A stretch of DNA of 64,000 bases from NCBI RefSeq assembly GCF_036825875.1, contig NZ_DAISXK010000007.1, positions 32,699 to 96,698 on the forward strand, given 5' to 3'. The translations under genes were made by a program, and so were the position numbers. Shown here piece by piece: positions 62,376 through 64,000 of this stretch; within the stretch, counting starts at the first letter, position 1; every line of letters begins with the position of its first letter. This stretch comes from Paucihalobacter sp036825875 (GTDB taxonomy: Bacteria; Bacteroidota; Bacteroidia; Flavobacteriales; Flavobacteriaceae). The notes beneath the pieces are model-generated. The model did not search any database. It saw only the letters and a program-made list of their open reading frames with translations, and was not told where the DNA came from.

Positions 62376-64000
62376 TTACTGTTGCTCCAACCGCTCAACA
62401 CGTTGCAGTAATAACCGATACTGTTCTTGTAGTTGCGTAATTTCTTCTTTTTGGGTTTCGATAATTTGTTGTTGTTCTTGTACCGCTTTAACCAAAGGCA
62501 CTACAAAACTTGCATAACGCAGTCCGTAATAATCACTAATGCTTTGTGGAACGTCTACACCGCTAAACACAAACCCAACTTCACGGGCTGCCTGTTCTAC
62601 TTCTTGAGCAATGAAGCCAGTTTCTGGCGTATTTTCCCTTATCCGCTCCGCATTCCTGTCTCTTGATTCTTCGGGCGTACCCAAAAATCTCGCCATACTT
62701 TCCATATCCAATTGGTAGGTGGCTGGCTTTAATTTTTTTATAAATGCTAGCCCCGGTGCGTTGTATTGTATGTTTTTTTTAAATCGTCTGTCCGATAAAT
62801 TAGTAAATCCAACAATTCCACCTATGCTGGTTACAGTATTATTACCCACTCTAATTTGATTGCTTGCCGTTATTACTGTGTTGGCACCAAGAGCGGTAGA
62901 GTTGGTAAAATTTCCTGTTGAATAGGCAAAATAGCCAAGCGCCGTGTTATTTGACCCTGAAGTAAGGGCTCCAGTACTGCCCATAGCCCGTCTGCCTACA
63001 GCGGTGTTGTTATTGCCGGTTTCATTAAAACTCAATGCATCTACACCCAAAGCAGTATTATTGTCTCCAGTAGTATTCGCATTTAAGGAAACAGAACCTA
63101 CAGCCGCATTACGTGAACCGTTCGTAATGCTTTCTAAGGAGGCTGAACCAACGGCAGTATTAAAAATCCCTGTACCGGCCGGATTAAGTGCATTAACACC
63201 AAAAGAAGTATTATTTACGCCCAAGCGTCCTGCACGAATATTATTTCTTCTAAAAATGACATCCACAGCATTGGTTGTTCCTATAAAATTGGTAGCAGCA
63301 TTTAAACCGGTATTACCTAAGGTGGACCAGCCATTAAGTGCGGGCACGTCAAGAGTTTGCCAAGAAGCAGTACCATTGGCATTGCTTACCATAATACTTC
63401 CGGCGGCTTGATTACCATCAACCATTCTGATGTTTCCAACAACATGCAGACGATCTTGTGGTGTTGAACTTCCGATACCCGTATTGCCATTTTTTAACAC
63501 CACCATCGCATCGCTGCGTTCGGAATCATCAACTATATTATTATTATTAGTATCAATGGCATTACCCATCACAAACAAACGATCTGTAGCATTAGCTGTT
63601 CTAAATTGAGTAGCTCCATTTACTGAGGGCGTGTAGATGGTTGCACCGATACCAATGACGATTTCACCATAACTGGTGGCAGTATTAGATCTTCCAAAAG
63701 TGGTAGATACTGAACCTAAGGCGGCTGTACCTCTCCCAAAAGCGGTAGAATATTCACTACTTGAGATTGTACTACTTCCAAAAGCAGTAGACCCGTAACC
63801 CGAAGCAGTTGTTTGATCTCCAAAAGCGGTCGAAAAAAAATTTGAAGCGGTAGTTACTGAACCAAAAGCAGTAGACCCGTAACCCGAAGCAGTTGTTTGA
63901 TCTCCAAAAGCGGTCGAAAAAAAATTTGAAGCGGTAGTTACTGAACCAAAAGCAGTAGACCCGTAACCCGAAGCAGTTGTTTGATCTCCAAAAGCGGTCG
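62376..64000 (-). CDS. Head-repeat adhesin with C-terminal S74 chaperone domain (5' end off the window)
   Basis: The open frame reaches the right edge, so at least 541 residues are seen and the N-terminus is missing. From the edge inwards there are 14-residue YadA-head-like repeats (STAFGDQTTASGYG, STAFGSVTTASNFF), a collar-like region with ATDRLFVMGN, then a second set of NTALG/NTAVG head repeats. The peptidase S74 intramolecular chaperone follows, with SDRRFKKNI (Ser-Lys dyad), and a C-terminal coiled coil (about the last 45 residues). S74 domains trimerise fibres and then cut themselves off. It is either a surface adhesin or a tail-fibre-like protein; no phage genes are adjacent. Confidence 0.88.
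   Translation of the reverse strand, partial: TAFGDQTTASGYGSTAFGSVTTASNFFSTAFGDQTTASGYGSTAFGSVTTASNFFSTAFGDQTTASGYGSTAFGSSTISSSEYSTAFGRGTAALGSVSTTFGRSNTATSYGEIVIGIGATIYTPSVNGATQFRTANATDRLFVMGNAIDTNNNNIVDDSERSDAMVVLKNGNTGIGSSTPQDRLHVVGNIRMVDGNQAAGSIMVSNANGTASWQTLDVPALNGWSTLGNTGLNAATNFIGTTNAVDVIFRRNNIRAGRLGVNNTSFGVNALNPAGTGIFNTAVGSASLESITNGSRNAAVGSVSLNANTTGDNNTALGVDALSFNETGNNNTAVGRRAMGSTGALTSGSNNTALGYFAYSTGNFTNSTALGANTVITASNQIRVGNNTVTSIGGIVGFTNLSDRRFKKNIQYNAPGLAFIKKLKPATYQLDMESMARFLGTPEESRDRNAERIRENTPETGFIAQEVEQAAREVGFVFSGVDVPQSISDYYGLRYASFVVPLVKAVQEQQQIIETQKEEITQLQEQYRLLLQRVERLEQQ
63778..64000. repeat. 84-bp perfect tandem repeats in the adhesin head
   Basis: Copies start at 63778, 63862 and 63946 (the last cut by the window edge). 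As far as seen they are identical at DNA level and encode two 14-residue head repeats each (28 residues). Identity points to recent amplification and likely length variation. Confidence 0.95.

Noticed and set aside
62376..64000. Prophage tail fibre
   Set aside because: S74 domains occur in phages, but no capsid, tail, integrase or lysis genes are visible and head repeats like these are common in bacterial adhesins. The missing N-terminus leaves some doubt.

Overview
The window is chromosomal DNA of a member of the Bacteroidota, almost certainly a (probably marine) Flavobacteriaceae. The signs are low GC, type IX secretion sorting domains, TonB receptors with carboxypeptidase-like plug extensions, GLPGLI proteins, a FecR/ECF surface-signalling set, a Bacteroidetes-type suf operon, TAnnTTTG-type -7 promoter elements and many Bacteroidetes-only DUF families. 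Shine-Dalgarno sequences are weak, so several starts were chosen from family length and spacing. No tRNA, rRNA, CRISPR array or intact insertion sequence was seen.

Layout. 1-1204: 5' part of a secreted FN3-containing adhesin. 1540-3719: hflX and a convergent DUF3078 protein. 3788-11818 (minus): a suf Fe-S assembly operon, iscA-like, sufB, lipoprotein, sufC, sufD, sufS, DUF4377/META lipoprotein, small envelope protein, sufE, sufT-like, DUF2480. 11977-13973: thiL surrounded by three small Cys/His proteins of one family. 14034-20932: hydrolase, Xaa-Pro aminopeptidase, a type IX-secreted metzincin-like protein and a sortilin-like propeller. 21067-25065: sdhC-sdhA-DUF2846-sdhB. 25150-26922: a membrane-anchored MutS-like ATPase.

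26961-33355 is the most unusual part. Two cassettes stand in tandem, each made of a long structured leader, a secreted two-cysteine mini-protein, a GLPGLI protein and a TonB-type receptor. The two leaders keep the same layout (T tract, single inverted copy, two palindromes, repeat array, small hairpin), but the palindromes and repeat sequences differ while keeping their self-complementarity. The first receptor is reduced to its first ~55 codons. Copies of a 113-bp terminal-inverted-repeat element bracket the whole locus.

34155-39970 carries a lipoprotein, an STN-type TonB receptor, FecR, an ECF sigma factor and an unknown protein. It lies between intact rpmA-rplU on the right and a decayed copy of the rpmA and rplU 3' ends on the left, which suggests that the module came in through a duplication or integration event. 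40269-40940 encodes an L21 with a large C-terminal extension.

41033-64000: a DUF4199 protein; a paired active/inactive M16 peptidase; a Cys-rich HMA lipoprotein; a receptor / DUF5689 lipoprotein / secreted endonuclease-phosphatase locus; a threonine dehydrogenase-like enzyme; a TPR protein; an M28 peptidase with a multi-pass membrane domain; a CBS protein; a b-type cytochrome; katG with a possible OxyR site; and the 3' part of a head-repeat adhesin ending in an S74 self-cleaving chaperone, which runs off the right edge.
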